DNA of 64,000 nt from NCBI RefSeq assembly GCF_029309905.1, contig NZ_JARBJP010000003.1, positions 310,001 through 374,000 of the forward strand, written 5' to 3'. The translations under genes were made by a program, and so were the position numbers. The stretch is from Brytella acorum. GTDB taxonomy: Bacteria > Pseudomonadota > Alphaproteobacteria > Acetobacterales > Acetobacteraceae. Below, piece by piece: positions 26,283-36,304 of the stretch (its first letter is position 1; every line of letters starts with the position of its first letter). Under the pieces are notes generated by a model, which did not search any database, was not told the DNA's origin, and saw only the letters and a program-made list of their open reading frames with translations.

Positions 26283-28694
26283 TCATGCGGCTCCGACCTC
26301 GTCCCGCGCCGTCGTCTCGGTCGGGTCGGCGACCGGCACGGTCAGGATGCCAACGGCACCCTTTCCCTCGACCCGGTCTTCGAGGCGTATGCTTCCCCCG
26401 TGATCTTCCATGATTTTCTTGACGATCGCGAGGCCAAGCCCCGTACCTTTGGGCTTATGTGTCACATAAGGCTCGGTCAGACGATGACGATCCGCCGAAG
26501 GCAGACCGATCCCGTCATCCGTCACTGTCAGAACCGCGTCTTGCCCGTCGACATGCAGCGCGACCGCGATATGACCGCGCACATTCACAGGCAGATGTCC
26601 GCCTCCATGATCATTCAGAACGTTGCTCACAACGCCACCATCCCCCTCTTTGGGCGTCATGGCAATGGCATCCGCCGCGTTCTGTAGCAGGTTCGTGATC
26701 GCCTGCCCGACCAGACGCCGGTCGCATCGCACTTTCGGACCATGGAGCGGCAGCGCCTCCGTGAGAAAAACGATCTCGGGATGCGCATTGCGTTGAAGGA
26801 TAAGCGCCTCGCGCACGATCCGTGAGAAGTCCTCGTCGCGCAAAACCGGCTGCGGCATGCGCGCGAAGGCCGAGAACTCGTCAACCATGCGACGAATGTC
26901 GCCAACATGACGCACGATCGTGTCGACACACTGTCCGAACGTATCGGGATCGCTGCTGATTTCGCGCATGAAGCGTCTCTTGAGACGCTCGGCCGCGAGC
27001 TGGATCGGGGTCAGCGGGTTCTTGATTTCATGCGCGATGCGCCGCGCCACATCCGCCCAGGCCGCCTTGCGTTGCGCGGACACCAGGGCCGTGATGTCGT
27101 CAAACGTCACTACATAACCCTCGATGCGATCGCCACGGTGCTCGGCCGCGACCCGCACCAGCAGCGTGCGACCGCTGGCGCCGACGGTCGGACCATCTCC
27201 AAGGGCCGAGCCCGCGCGTTCGGCATCGATCTGGATTTCAGCCGTACTGACGTGGTCCGGAGCCAGCCGCGCCGCCTCGATGAGAACCTCAAACTCGGGC
27301 ACGCTCTGACGCAGGCTGCGACCGATCGCGGCACCCAGGTCACGATGCAGCACGCGGGACGCCGCACGGTTGGGCAGTTCGATCACCTCATTGCGATCCA
27401 GCCCTATGACCCCCGCCGAAACGCCACCCAGCACGATCTCCATGAAACGGCGACGTTCGTCGAGCTGATCGTAGGCCGACATCAGTTCCGAACGCTGGGC
27501 ATCGAGCTGGTCCGTCATGCGATTGAACGCGCGCGAAAGCGTCGCCACCTCGTCGTCGCGCCCGTCGCTGCGACCGCGCATCTCGGGCACGCGAACGCTC
27601 AGATCACCCTCGCTGACCCGTCTCGCCGCCAGAATCAGCAGTCCGAGCGGTCGGGCGATCTGATTTGCAAGTGTAAGTCCGGTCAACATACCCACGACGA
27701 GCACGAGCATCGCGAGTAGGCCAAAGATCAGGACGAAGGCGTACTGTATCCGCGCGCGATTGGCATTGAGGCGTTCATATTCCGCGACGACCTCGTCGGT
27801 CAGCCGCGTATGCTCCAGAATTTTGGGATCCACAGGTCGGGTGATGACCAGCATCAGACCCGAGGTCTGTCCAATATTCGCCACAGCCCGCACCGTGCTT
27901 TCGTCCGGACTGTCGAGGATCGCAATGTCGCCCGCGCGCGCAAGATCGGTCGCCGCCCGTGGCGGCAGGTCGAGCGCGCCGCCACCGATCCGCCGCGCCT
28001 CGAGCCCCCCCGCCGCCGTCACCTTGTGCGTCGCCGGGTCGAACACGATGGCCTCGTTCAGCCCCCGTTCGGTGGCTTCCGTATCGAGAATGGTGCCAAG
28101 GCGCTCGGGGTCGTGAAACAGGTCATCGGAACCGGAGCCGCGAAAAACGTCGTCATTCTCTTCGGTGATGAGGTTATTGGCGATCGCATAGGCGTCGGAA
28201 CGGATGTTCTCGTTATGCTCCTGCAGATATCCCGCCGCCACCGCCCGCGCCTCGGTGAGAGCCGTATTCACGCGGTTGGAAAACCAGATCTGAATTCCGA
28301 AATGAAAGAACAGCGCCGCCAGCACGCCGACGACCACCGTCGGTGCGATCGCCACCACGCCGAACAGCGTGATCAGCCGCAGATGCAGGCTCGCTCCGGC
28401 CAGCCCGGAGCGCCGCTCGCCCAGCATGCGTCCGACACGTCCCGTCACGACCGCGGCAAGGCACATCAGGACGATGAAATCAAAAAGGAAGATGGTCGCC
28501 TCGACCTGCGGACGATGGGCGAGGGACATGCCCCCCGCCAGGACGACGAACGTCACAAACCCGAGACAAAGCGCGACAATCACGAGCATCAGCGCCGTGT
28601 TCATCGACGCGACACGGGCCAGAAACCGGGCGGTCAGCGTCCCGCCCGACTTCTCGGCAATGCCTCCCCTCAGGCGGAAGAGGAGCCGCTTCAT
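26283..28694 (-). CDS. ntrY: Nitrogen/redox sensor histidine kinase NtrY
   Basis: This 803-residue membrane kinase has four hydrophobic segments at the N-terminus, a periplasmic sensory domain, HAMP (RVSEGDLSVRVPE), a PAS domain (GVIGLDRNEVIELPNRAASRV), an HisKA box with His555 (AHEIKNPLTP), an N box (AITNLLQNAADAI) and G boxes (DDGIGLP, GTGLGLAIVKKIMEDHGG). It phosphorylates NtrX. AAGGCAGAG precedes the ATG. Length is slightly above the usual 730–780 residues. Confidence 0.93.
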   Translation of the reverse strand: MKRLLFRLRGGIAEKSGGTLTARFLARVASMNTALMLVIVALCLGFVTFVVLAGGMSLAHRPQVEATIFLFDFIVLMCLAAVVTGRVGRMLGERRSGLAGASLHLRLITLFGVVAIAPTVVVGVLAALFFHFGIQIWFSNRVNTALTEARAVAAGYLQEHNENIRSDAYAIANNLITEENDDVFRGSGSDDLFHDPERLGTILDTEATERGLNEAIVFDPATHKVTAAGGLEARRIGGGALDLPPRAATDLARAGDIAILDSPDESTVRAVANIGQTSGLMLVITRPVDPKILEHTRLTDEVVAEYERLNANRARIQYAFVLIFGLLAMLVLVVGMLTGLTLANQIARPLGLLILAARRVSEGDLSVRVPEMRGRSDGRDDEVATLSRAFNRMTDQLDAQRSELMSAYDQLDERRRFMEIVLGGVSAGVIGLDRNEVIELPNRAASRVLHRDLGAAIGRSLRQSVPEFEVLIEAARLAPDHVSTAEIQIDAERAGSALGDGPTVGASGRTLLVRVAAEHRGDRIEGYVVTFDDITALVSAQRKAAWADVARRIAHEIKNPLTPIQLAAERLKRRFMREISSDPDTFGQCVDTIVRHVGDIRRMVDEFSAFARMPQPVLRDEDFSRIVREALILQRNAHPEIVFLTEALPLHGPKVRCDRRLVGQAITNLLQNAADAIAMTPKEGDGGVVSNVLNDHGGGHLPVNVRGHIAVALHVDGQDAVLTVTDDGIGLPSADRHRLTEPYVTHKPKGTGLGLAIVKKIMEDHGGSIRLEDRVEGKGAVGILTVPVADPTETTARDEVGAA

Positions 28695-28732
28695 CGCTCT
28701 GCCTTCATCACGTCACTCTCATGAGACATGTG

Positions 28733-29710
28733 TCAGCGGGAACCGCGGCGCGGCGTGCCGACGCCAAGCTTCTGGAGCCGTTTGCGTAAGGTATTGCGGT
28801 TCATGCCAAGCAGTGCCGCCGCACGCAGCTGATTGCCATCGGTGGACCGCAGCACGCGGATAAACAAAGGCCGTTCGATTTCCTCGATCAGACGTTCGTG
28901 AAGATCCGGGGCAACGACACCGCCGTCTTCAAGCGCACAGTCCAGATAGGAACCCAGCACCTCCGCCAGCCGCTGGGCCATCGGGATCAGCACGTCCTCG
29001 CGGCGCGCGGCGGCCAGGATCTCACGATCAAGCGGGACGCCGCCGCAGCGATGGGACGCCCTTCTCAGGCATGCCCGCAGATCGTCAATATTCCGCGGCC
29101 AGCCAAGCGATGCGAGATAACGCGCGCCATCGGACGTCACCGTCGCCACGGGCGTCCCTTCATCAGCTTCTTCCGCGAGAAGATGGCAGCATAACGACCC
29201 GAAATCCTCACGACGTTCGCTCAGTGACGGCACGGCAAGACGAATATCGTTCCGTCCGTTATGATTCCGACCGGAAATCGCCCCGCCAGCTCCCATGGCG
29301 TGACGAGCCAGCGCCTCACGATCGGAAACCGTCAGCACGATGCTCGGGCGTGGACCCGTCTGCCGCGACCAGCATGCCAGCCAGGCCTGCAACGCGGATT
29401 GCCGCGAGGCATGACACGCTTCCACGCCCGCAACCAGCACGGTCCCATCGGCGGCGGCGGCGATCTGCCCTTCGAGATCGAGCGTCACGTCCAGCACGAC
29501 GAACGGCTTTTGCGCCCGGCAGCCGAGACGATGCAAAAGCCATCCGGCACGGGCCTTTCCGACGCCTGTTTCGCCCATGAGCCAGATCGGCCCTTCGGCA
29601 TCAACACAGGTCATGAGACGTTCGCGGAAATTCCGGATTGCCGCCGATCCACCGGGAAGGTCGCGGGCCAGTGCTTCAGGCGTTCCGCGGCAGGCAGGCT
29701 GGAGATCCAT
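28733..29710 (-). CDS. Degenerate NtrC-like regulator without receiver domain
   Basis: This 325-residue protein sits where ntrC lies in other alphaproteobacteria. It lacks a receiver domain and begins in a remnant AAA+ domain: Walker A is kept (GETGVGKA, 46–53), but the Walker B region reads DGTVLVAGVEA with no Asp-Glu pair and no GAFTGA loop exists. The C-terminus keeps a full NtrC-type Fis helix-turn-helix (DGNQLRAAALLGMNRNTLRKRL). ATP hydrolysis and sigma-54 activation are therefore unlikely; a DNA-binding repressor or accessory role is inference. ATG at 29710 is used; a TTG one codon upstream is possible. The frame is intact, so it is not an evident pseudogene. Confidence 0.8.
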   Translation of the reverse strand: MDLQPACRGTPEALARDLPGGSAAIRNFRERLMTCVDAEGPIWLMGETGVGKARAGWLLHRLGCRAQKPFVVLDVTLDLEGQIAAAADGTVLVAGVEACHASRQSALQAWLACWSRQTGPRPSIVLTVSDREALARHAMGAGGAISGRNHNGRNDIRLAVPSLSERREDFGSLCCHLLAEEADEGTPVATVTSDGARYLASLGWPRNIDDLRACLRRASHRCGGVPLDREILAAARREDVLIPMAQRLAEVLGSYLDCALEDGGVVAPDLHERLIEEIERPLFIRVLRSTDGNQLRAAALLGMNRNTLRKRLQKLGVGTPRRGSR

Positions 29711-29724
29711 CAAAGAACCATGAA

Positions 29725-30804
29725 TCAGGCCGCCTGGGAGACGGCTTCACGATCGCGCAGGATGCCGCCGGCGATCTGCTCGTCGTAAAAATTCTCAAGG
29801 CGACGGATCACATCCGGCGCGGAATCAAGTTTGTTGATCTCGGCCCGGAAAGAAGCCGATCCGGGCAGGCCCGCCGAATACCATGAGACATGCTTGCGCG
29901 CGAGACGCAGCCCTGGCCGCTCGCCAAAATGTTCGAGCATCATGTGATAGTGCCTGAGGGCTATGCTTTTCTCCGTAACGAGATCGGGATCATGCACATT
30001 CACGCCCGTGCGCAGGGATTGCGCGACCTGGGCCAGGAACCAGGGACGCCCGTAGCAGCCCCTTCCGATCATCACGCCATCGGCGCCGGAAGCCGCCAGA
30101 GCGGCGCGTGCGTCACGGATCGTGACGATGTCGCCATTCACAATCACCGGAAGCCGGACAGCATCCTTGACGGTGCGAACGAAATGCCAGTCCGCATGCC
30201 CGTTATAAAACATCTGACGTGTGCGGCCATGCACGGTGACCAGGCGAATGCCCACCTCCTCGGCGATTTTCGCCAGACGGGGCGCGTTGAGGCTGTCATG
30301 ATCCCAGCCCATGCGCATCTTGAGCGTCACGGGCACGTTCACCGCCTTGACCGTGGCTTCCAGCAGAGCCGCCGCCTTGACCTCATCGCGCATCAGCGCG
30401 GATCCGGCCGATTGGCCGACCGCCACCTTCTTCACCGGACAGCCGAAATTGATGTCGATGATATCCGCGCCATGATCCACGGCGATACGCGCCGCCTGAG
30501 CCATCGCGTCAGGATCACATCCGGCGAGCTGGACCGAATTCGGCCCGTTCGCCGCGCTGCGCGCCATGCGCATGGTGTTTTCATTTTCCCGCACCATCGC
30601 CCATGACGCGATCATTTCCGAAACGACCAGTCCCGCACCCAGCTCGCGCGACAACTGACGGAAGGGCAGATCCGTCACACCGGACATGGGCGCCAGAATG
30701 ACCGGCGTATCGATCACAACGCCGTCACCGAGGTCAATCGGCTTCAGGACAGGCGCAGCGGCTTTAGATGTCTGGGGGCAGGAAGGCTGGGGAAGGATCG
30801 TCAT
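29725..30804 (-). CDS. dusB: tRNA-dihydrouridine synthase B (NifR3)
   Basis: This 359-residue FMN enzyme has [24 protein letters not shown] (catalytic Cys), [23 protein letters not shown] and the FMN-phosphate loop [16 protein letters not shown]. It reduces uridine in the tRNA D-loop. GAGGGG lies before the ATG. It begins the ntr block, as in Rhodobacter and relatives where it was named nifR3; ntrB, expected next, is missing. Confidence 0.95.
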   Translation of the reverse strand: MTILPQPSCPQTSKAAAPVLKPIDLGDGVVIDTPVILAPMSGVTDLPFRQLSRELGAGLVVSEMIASWAMVRENENTMRMARSAANGPNSVQLAGCDPDAMAQAARIAVDHGADIIDINFGCPVKKVAVGQSAGSALMRDEVKAAALLEATVKAVNVPVTLKMRMGWDHDSLNAPRLAKIAEEVGIRLVTVHGRTRQMFYNGHADWHFVRTVKDAVRLPVIVNGDIVTIRDARAALAASGADGVMIGRGCYGRPWFLAQVAQSLRTGVNVHDPDLVTEKSIALRHYHMMLEHFGERPGLRLARKHVSWYSAGLPGSASFRAEINKLDSAPDVIRRLENFYDEQIAGGILRDREAVSQAA

Positions 30805-30899
30805 GACCGCCCCTCAATAGCGGAACGCTACGCGCTGGCGCAATCGAAGGATCGGGCCGACACCGCCTTTTCAGGCGTAACCGGGAAACACCCTGCCGG

Positions 30900-31799
30900 T
30901 CAGACGATGTAGCGCGCACTCCAAGCCAGGGCGCGCAGCCCGTCCCCGCGTGTCGGCTTCACACGGTCCGCGATCGGATCCTCATGACGCAGCCGCTCGG
31001 CCAGACGATGGGACAGCGCCACGATCACAGCCGCTTCCAACCTCATGCGCCGGTCCCGGACGAGATCCGGGAGCCGCCGGGCCTGGGCATTGAGTTCGTC
31101 CACCCTGTCCAGCAGGCGGTCGAACACGCGCTTCAGCCCTGGTTTACTGCGAACCAGCAACACGTCTTCCGTTCTGACACCCTCTTCGGCGAGCCACGGC
31201 TGCGGCAGATAGCAGCGGTCCAGAACCTTCAGATCGGATGCGGCATCCTGAAGGTGGTTCAACACCTGCAAAGCACTGCACAGGGCGTCGGACGGCGCGA
31301 GCGTGTCCTCGTCCTCGCCGTGCAGCCTGAGGAGGAAATGTCCGACCGGGTTGGCGGAATAGCGGCAGTAATGCAGCAGCTCCTCCCACGTCTCGTAACG
31401 GTTCTTCACCGCGTCGATGCAGAAGGCTTCAATCAGGTCCGTCGCCGTTTCGAGAGGCACGCGGGTTTCCAGCAGATGACGACGCAGCGTCACGGCGGTC
31501 TGGGCATCGGCGCGCTGAGGTGCCTCGCGTTCGCCCCGGATCACCTCCCCCATGGCGCGCAGCCGTGCGATCTTCTGCGCCGATGTCAGATCGGCGTTAT
31601 CGACCATGTCGTCGATGACCCGGGCGAAATTATAATAGGCATGAACATGGGGCCGCATCCGGCGACTGATGAGAAACGAGCCCACCGGGAAATTCTCGTC
31701 GGCCGCTCCCTTGGCGGACGTGACATCCTTCACACCCCACACGGAAGCATCGTTCATCGTGCGTTCATCCGCTCCACGCGGAGCCGTCACCATATCCAT
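30900..31799 (-). CDS. hpnC: Hydroxysqualene synthase HpnC
   Basis: This 299-residue squalene/phytoene-synthase-fold protein has the HpnC signature KGAADENFPVGSFLISRRMRPHV, the first Asp-rich motif DDMVDN and the second QDAASDLKVLDRCYLPQ. HpnC converts presqualene diphosphate to hydroxysqualene in the hopanoid pathway. The ATG at 31799 overlaps the hpnB stop by one base (TGATG), which sets the start; the longer frame to 31988 is inside hpnB and is rejected. Confidence 0.92.
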   Translation of the reverse strand: MDMVTAPRGADERTMNDASVWGVKDVTSAKGAADENFPVGSFLISRRMRPHVHAYYNFARVIDDMVDNADLTSAQKIARLRAMGEVIRGEREAPQRADAQTAVTLRRHLLETRVPLETATDLIEAFCIDAVKNRYETWEELLHYCRYSANPVGHFLLRLHGEDEDTLAPSDALCSALQVLNHLQDAASDLKVLDRCYLPQPWLAEEGVRTEDVLLVRSKPGLKRVFDRLLDRVDELNAQARRLPDLVRDRRMRLEAAVIVALSHRLAERLRHEDPIADRVKPTRGDGLRALAWSARYIV

Positions 31800-32950
31800 C
31801 AACCCTGCACCTCTTCCGTGTAGGCGCGGTCTTTCCAACGCACCCCTTTGCCCCGGTAATGATCGAGCGCCGATCCGATCGTGGCCGCCATATAGAATGC
31901 CGCCACCAATGGCAGGGGTATAACGCGCCATGGCGAAAGACCGAAACGTCGCAGCGTAGGCACGAATGACGCCATGCTCAGCCCCCATGCCACAGCCCCG
32001 AGCGCCCGCCCGCGCCCGCGACCGAACACCGTGAGCGCGACGGGAACGAACCAGACCAGCCCCATAGCGAACAGGGTCAGAAGCAGAAGGACGGGCGAAT
32101 ATCGAAGCTGCACATACGCCGTGCGGGCGATCATGCGCCAGATGTCCGGCGCTCCCACATATGGCCTCAGGGACCGCGCAAGTGTCGAATGCCCCAGATA
32201 CAGTCGACCGCCTGAACGTTTGACATGGGCGGCGAGCGTGCAGTCGTCGATCAGCGCGCCCCGGACGACACCGATGCCACCGATACGCTCAAGCGCGTCA
32301 CGCCGCAGCAGGATGGTGCCACCCGCCGCGCCCGCCATGGGCGAATTGTGATCGTTCACCCGGGCAAACGGATAGAGCATCGCGAAGAAATAAACGAACG
32401 CGGGCACAAGCGCCCTTTCCGCCGCACTTTCGCAGTTGAGGCGAACCATCTCGGAGACCAGATCGAGATGCTCCGAAATCGCCTTATGGACCAGTGTCGA
32501 GAGATGGCCGGGTTCATGGACGATATCGGCGTCGGTCAGCAGAATGAAACCGTCCGGTCCCAGATGCCGGATCGCTTCCTGCTCACCCTGATGCACGGCC
32601 CAGAGCTTGCCGCTCCATCCGGCCGGGCGCGGCTGGCCGTCTATGACCGTAAGGCGCCCCTCGGGGTCCGCCACCGACCGGGCGATGTCGCCCGTTCCGT
32701 CACGACTGCGATCGTCAACGACGAACACGCTCAGCTTGCCACCGTAATCCTGATTCAGGAGCGAGCGGATACACAGCGCGACCGTTTCGGCCTCGTCACG
32801 GGCCGGAACGATGACCGCCACGTCCGGCCATGATGATGCTTCCGAATGCGTTTGGTGCAGTTCGGGACCGTACTGCCAGAAACGGCCATTTCCAAAAACC
32901 AGTTTCAGCCACGCCGCGAGCGAAAGGGAGCCAATCAGCGTCTGGAGCAT
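31799..32950 (-). CDS. hpnB: Hopanoid-associated glycosyltransferase HpnB
   Basis: This 383-residue GT2-type membrane protein has VAVIVPARDEAETV and VVDDRSRDGT at the nucleotide-sugar site, a DAD motif (LLTDADIVH), a later DDCTLA, and four C-terminal membrane helices. HpnB proteins occur in hopanoid clusters and are thought to modify the hopanoid side chain; the exact reaction is not settled. It starts two bases after the hpnA stop and is coupled to hpnC. Confidence 0.9.
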   Translation of the reverse strand: MLQTLIGSLSLAAWLKLVFGNGRFWQYGPELHQTHSEASSWPDVAVIVPARDEAETVALCIRSLLNQDYGGKLSVFVVDDRSRDGTGDIARSVADPEGRLTVIDGQPRPAGWSGKLWAVHQGEQEAIRHLGPDGFILLTDADIVHEPGHLSTLVHKAISEHLDLVSEMVRLNCESAAERALVPAFVYFFAMLYPFARVNDHNSPMAGAAGGTILLRRDALERIGGIGVVRGALIDDCTLAAHVKRSGGRLYLGHSTLARSLRPYVGAPDIWRMIARTAYVQLRYSPVLLLLTLFAMGLVWFVPVALTVFGRGRGRALGAVAWGLSMASFVPTLRRFGLSPWRVIPLPLVAAFYMAATIGSALDHYRGKGVRWKDRAYTEEVQG

Positions 32951-32952
32951 CG

Positions 32953-33948
32953 TTAGCCAATCCGACCGTGATCACGAAACCAGGCAATGGCGTCGGACAC
33001 CGCTTCTCGCGCGGGCCGCGGCGCGTAGCCGAGCTTCTCCTCCGCTTTGCGGGATGAAAAATACATCAGCTTGCGGGACATCGCGAGCGTCTCGCGCGTT
33101 ACGCGCGGCTCGATACCGAATCCACGCGCCATCCATTCCGACACCGTGGCGACCGGATAGAGCCAGGACTGTCGAAGCTTGATACGCGGCGGCTTGACGC
33201 CCGCGATCTCGCTGACCATCCGAAACAGGTCGCCCAGACTGTGATTTTCGCCGCCGAGAATATATTTCTGTCCGATCTCGCCGCGCTCCAGCGCCAGAGC
33301 ATGGCCCTCGGCGACATCGTCGACATGGACGATGTTCAGCCCCGTCTCGACATAAGCCGGCATGCGTCCGGACGCGCAGTCCACGATCATCTGTCCGGTC
33401 GGCGTCGGCTTGATGTCGCGCGGACCGATCGGCGTGGAGGGATTGACGATCACGGCGGGAAGGCCCCGCTCGGCCACGAGCTTCAGAACCGCCTGTTCCG
33501 CGCGATATTTCGAGAGCTTGTAGACGCCGATCACATCATGTTCGGTGACGGGCGTCGTTTCGTCGGCAGGCCTGCCGTCCTTGCGCAGCCCCAGCGCCGC
33601 AACGGAGGAGCAGTACACGATCTTTTCGCACCCGGCCTCCAGAGCCGCCAGCATCAGACGCCGCGTGCCCTCGACATTGGCTGCCATCATGGTCGCCGGA
33701 TCCGGCACCCAAAGCCGGTAATCCGCGGCGACATGGAAAAGATAACGGCACCCCTTGAGAGCCGGGGCGAACGTTTCCGGCGAGGTCAGATCACCGTTGA
33801 CGATTTCGGCATCCAGCCCTTTCAGATTGGAGCCGTCCGCACCCGCGCGCACCATCAGGCGCAGCCGGTGCCCCCTCTCCAGAAGAACACGGGCCACAGC
33901 AGAACCCACGAACCCGGTTGCGCCGGTCACTAGCGTGTACTCAGACAT
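32953..33948 (-). CDS. hpnA: Hopanoid-associated sugar epimerase HpnA
   Basis: This 331-residue extended short-chain dehydrogenase has TGATGFVGSAVAR (NAD-binding), CSSVAAL and YKLSKYRAE (catalytic Tyr-x3-Lys). HpnA is the NDP-sugar epimerase-like member of hopanoid clusters and probably supplies or processes the sugar-derived side chain. It leads the hpnA-hpnB-hpnC operon. Confidence 0.92.
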   Translation of the reverse strand: MSEYTLVTGATGFVGSAVARVLLERGHRLRLMVRAGADGSNLKGLDAEIVNGDLTSPETFAPALKGCRYLFHVAADYRLWVPDPATMMAANVEGTRRLMLAALEAGCEKIVYCSSVAALGLRKDGRPADETTPVTEHDVIGVYKLSKYRAEQAVLKLVAERGLPAVIVNPSTPIGPRDIKPTPTGQMIVDCASGRMPAYVETGLNIVHVDDVAEGHALALERGEIGQKYILGGENHSLGDLFRMVSEIAGVKPPRIKLRQSWLYPVATVSEWMARGFGIEPRVTRETLAMSRKLMYFSSRKAEEKLGYAPRPAREAVSDAIAWFRDHGRIG

Positions 33949-34210
33949 TTCGCGGTTCCACTCCCCTCATGCACGCGCGTCCTGATTTACACCCATAAAC
34001 CGCGTGTCAGGGGCGCACCATAATGCGCCCGCCAGCCGACGCAAACCCGCATGGCGAGACTACCATTCAAACGGCGAGAAGGTGGCGGAAACCCCCACGG
34101 TGGTGTAAGCCGCCTTCAGGCATGACACCGCGCCTAGACGCCCCAGTGAAAATGCCCGCACCCGGCCCGTGATTTCACCGGTCGGCTGCTTTCCATAGGC
34201 CCCGGTCCCT

Positions 34211-35311
34211 GTGTCCGATCCGGATTGCGAAGCTGTTTTGAAGAAACTGACCATCCTTCTTACGTTTCTGGGCATTGCCGCCCTCACGGCCATCACGGCC
34301 TGGCTGGGCTTTGGCGCAGTCCTCGACGCCATGCAGAAAATCGGCTTCAGCGGCTTCGCAGCGCTTCTGCTGGGTCAACTGCTTGTTGACGGCATGCTGG
34401 GCTTCGCCTGGTATCTCGCCTGTCCGGAACTGGGTCTGATGCGCACGACCGCCGCACGCGCCCTGCGGGACGCCGCTGGCAACTGCCTGCCCTTCTCCCA
34501 GCTCGGGGGAATGCTCGTCGGCATTCGCGCGACCTGTTTCGAGCCCACGCCACGCCCCGGTCGCCGGCCGCGTCGACATCCCGTGGACTGGCCCGAAGCC
34601 GTCGCCACGAACCTCGTCGACATCACGACGGAGGTTCTCGGCCAGATCGTCTTCATCCTCCTCGCCGTATTCTGCCTGATCGGGCATCAGGGCGGCGGAA
34701 AATTCATCTGGCCGGTCATTGGCGGGATGGCGATCCTGTCGTTGGGAATTGCTGGTTTCATCTACACCCAGCAAAAGAGCGGCACGTTCATCCACCGCAT
34801 CGCCGAATTCTTCGGCAGGCATATCGCTGATTCATGGCGCGACTCGCTCGTCGACAACATGGACGCCTTCCAGACTCATCTCGACGCGCTCTGGAGCCAT
34901 CCTGCGCGCGTGGCGCGTGGCGCGGGCATGCATCTCGTCGGCTGGCTTGCCAGCGCGGGACTGACTTTGCTCGCCTTTCGCCTGCTTGGCGCGCAGCTCT
35001 CCTATACCGGCGCCGTCGCCGTCGAAGGTGTCGTCTGCGGCGTGATGTCGGCGGGTTTCCTGGTTCCCGCTTCGCTCGGCGTGCAGGAAGCCGCCTATGT
35101 CGCGCTGGGCGTCATCTTCAACATCGATCCCAAGATCGCGCTCGGCCTCTCGCTCCTGCGTCGCGGGCGTGACATCGCACTGGGTATTCCGATGCTGCTC
35201 GTCTGGCAGGGCCTCGAAATGCGTCGTCTGAGGACAGCGCGCCAGGCCGACTACGCTGTCCCGGCCGAGCCCGCCGCAACCGACGCCGCCGCAACGCGCA
35301 AGGCCTCATGA
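34211..35311 (+). CDS. hpnL: Hopanoid-associated membrane protein HpnL
   Basis: This 366-residue protein belongs to the lysylphosphatidylglycerol-synthase transmembrane (flippase-like) superfamily, with six to eight membrane helices, LPFSQLGGMLVGIRA near residue 95 and the terminal AGFLVPASLGVQEAAYVALG signature. HpnL proteins are found with hopanoid genes; the function is unproven. The start is uncertain: GTG at 34211 is given, TTG at 34238 just before the first helix is as likely. It is divergent from hpnA and overlaps tyrA by four bases. Confidence 0.87.
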   Translation: MSDPDCEAVLKKLTILLTFLGIAALTAITAWLGFGAVLDAMQKIGFSGFAALLLGQLLVDGMLGFAWYLACPELGLMRTTAARALRDAAGNCLPFSQLGGMLVGIRATCFEPTPRPGRRPRRHPVDWPEAVATNLVDITTEVLGQIVFILLAVFCLIGHQGGGKFIWPVIGGMAILSLGIAGFIYTQQKSGTFIHRIAEFFGRHIADSWRDSLVDNMDAFQTHLDALWSHPARVARGAGMHLVGWLASAGLTLLAFRLLGAQLSYTGAVAVEGVVCGVMSAGFLVPASLGVQEAAYVALGVIFNIDPKIALGLSLLRRGRDIALGIPMLLVWQGLEMRRLRTARQADYAVPAEPAATDAAATRKAS

Positions 35312-36195
35312 CCCAACCCATCGTCGATACACTCTGCGTCATCGGGCCAGGCCTGATCGGCTCCTCGGTTCTGCGTCGCGCCCGGCTCGATTCGGCCATC
35401 GCGCGCGAAACCATTGCCGTCGACCGTGACGAACAGGTCTGCGCCCGCGTTTGTGAACTCGATCTCGCCGACATCATCACCACGGATGCGCTCCGCGGCG
35501 CGGCGGAAGCGGATGTGGTCATGCTCTGCGTACCGGTCGGCGCGATCGCGACCGTCGCAGCCGAAATCCTTCCGGTGATGAAACCCGGAGCCATCCTGAC
35601 CGATGTCGGCTCCACGCGCCGTAGCGTCGTGGACGCCATCGCGCCCCATCTGCGCCCCGACGTGGCCTATGTTCCCGCCCATCCGATGGCGGGCACCGAA
35701 CATTCGGGCCCCGATGCCGGATTCGCGACGCTCTTCGAGAACCGCTGGTGTCTGCTGACGCCGCTTGAAAACACGTCGTCCAAGGCGATTGCGACCATCG
35801 AAGCGCTCTGGCATGCGATGGGCGCGCGCACGCGCGTCATGGATATCGACCATCACGACCGCATCTGCGCCATCGTAAGCCATGTGCCGCACCTGCTGGC
35901 GTTTTCGATCTGCCACACAGCCGACACGCTGGCGGATGAACTGCGTTCCGAGGTTCTCGACTTCGCGGCTTCCGGTTTCCGAGATTTCACACGCATCGCC
36001 GCTTCGGACCCGATCATGTGGCGTGACATTTTCCTCAACAACCGTGAGGCCATCCTGGAGATGCTCGAACGGTTCGCACAGGACGCGCAGAAGATGGCGA
36101 CCGCCATCCGCGAGGGCGACGAAGCGACCATCGTCTCCAGCGTGGAACGGGGTCGCGCCATTCGTCGCAGCCTCATCGAGAACAGACAGGCCTGA
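35308..36195 (+). CDS. tyrA: Prephenate/arogenate dehydrogenase (TyrA family)
   Basis: This 295-residue enzyme has the NAD motif VIGPGLIGSSV, DVGSTRRSVVDA, VPAHPMAGTEHSG and HHDRICAIVSHVPHLLAFS, all typical of TyrA. It oxidatively decarboxylates prephenate or arogenate in tyrosine synthesis. No chorismate mutase or ACT domain is attached. Its ATG overlaps the hpnL stop (ATGA). AAB often pair tyrC with hisC or metX; neither is here. Confidence 0.9.
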   Translation: MTQPIVDTLCVIGPGLIGSSVLRRARLDSAIARETIAVDRDEQVCARVCELDLADIITTDALRGAAEADVVMLCVPVGAIATVAAEILPVMKPGAILTDVGSTRRSVVDAIAPHLRPDVAYVPAHPMAGTEHSGPDAGFATLFENRWCLLTPLENTSSKAIATIEALWHAMGARTRVMDIDHHDRICAIVSHVPHLLAFSICHTADTLADELRSEVLDFAASGFRDFTRIAASDPIMWRDIFLNNREAILEMLERFAQDAQKMATAIREGDEATIVSSVERGRAIRRSLIENRQA

Positions 36196-36304
36196 AACGA
36201 GGATCCCGGACGACCGGAACTCGCCCTGTTCCGACGAAACTGAAGGGCGTAGCAGAACAAAGTCGTGACAGCGGCGGCTCGCCCAACGGGGAGACGCGCC
36301 GATC

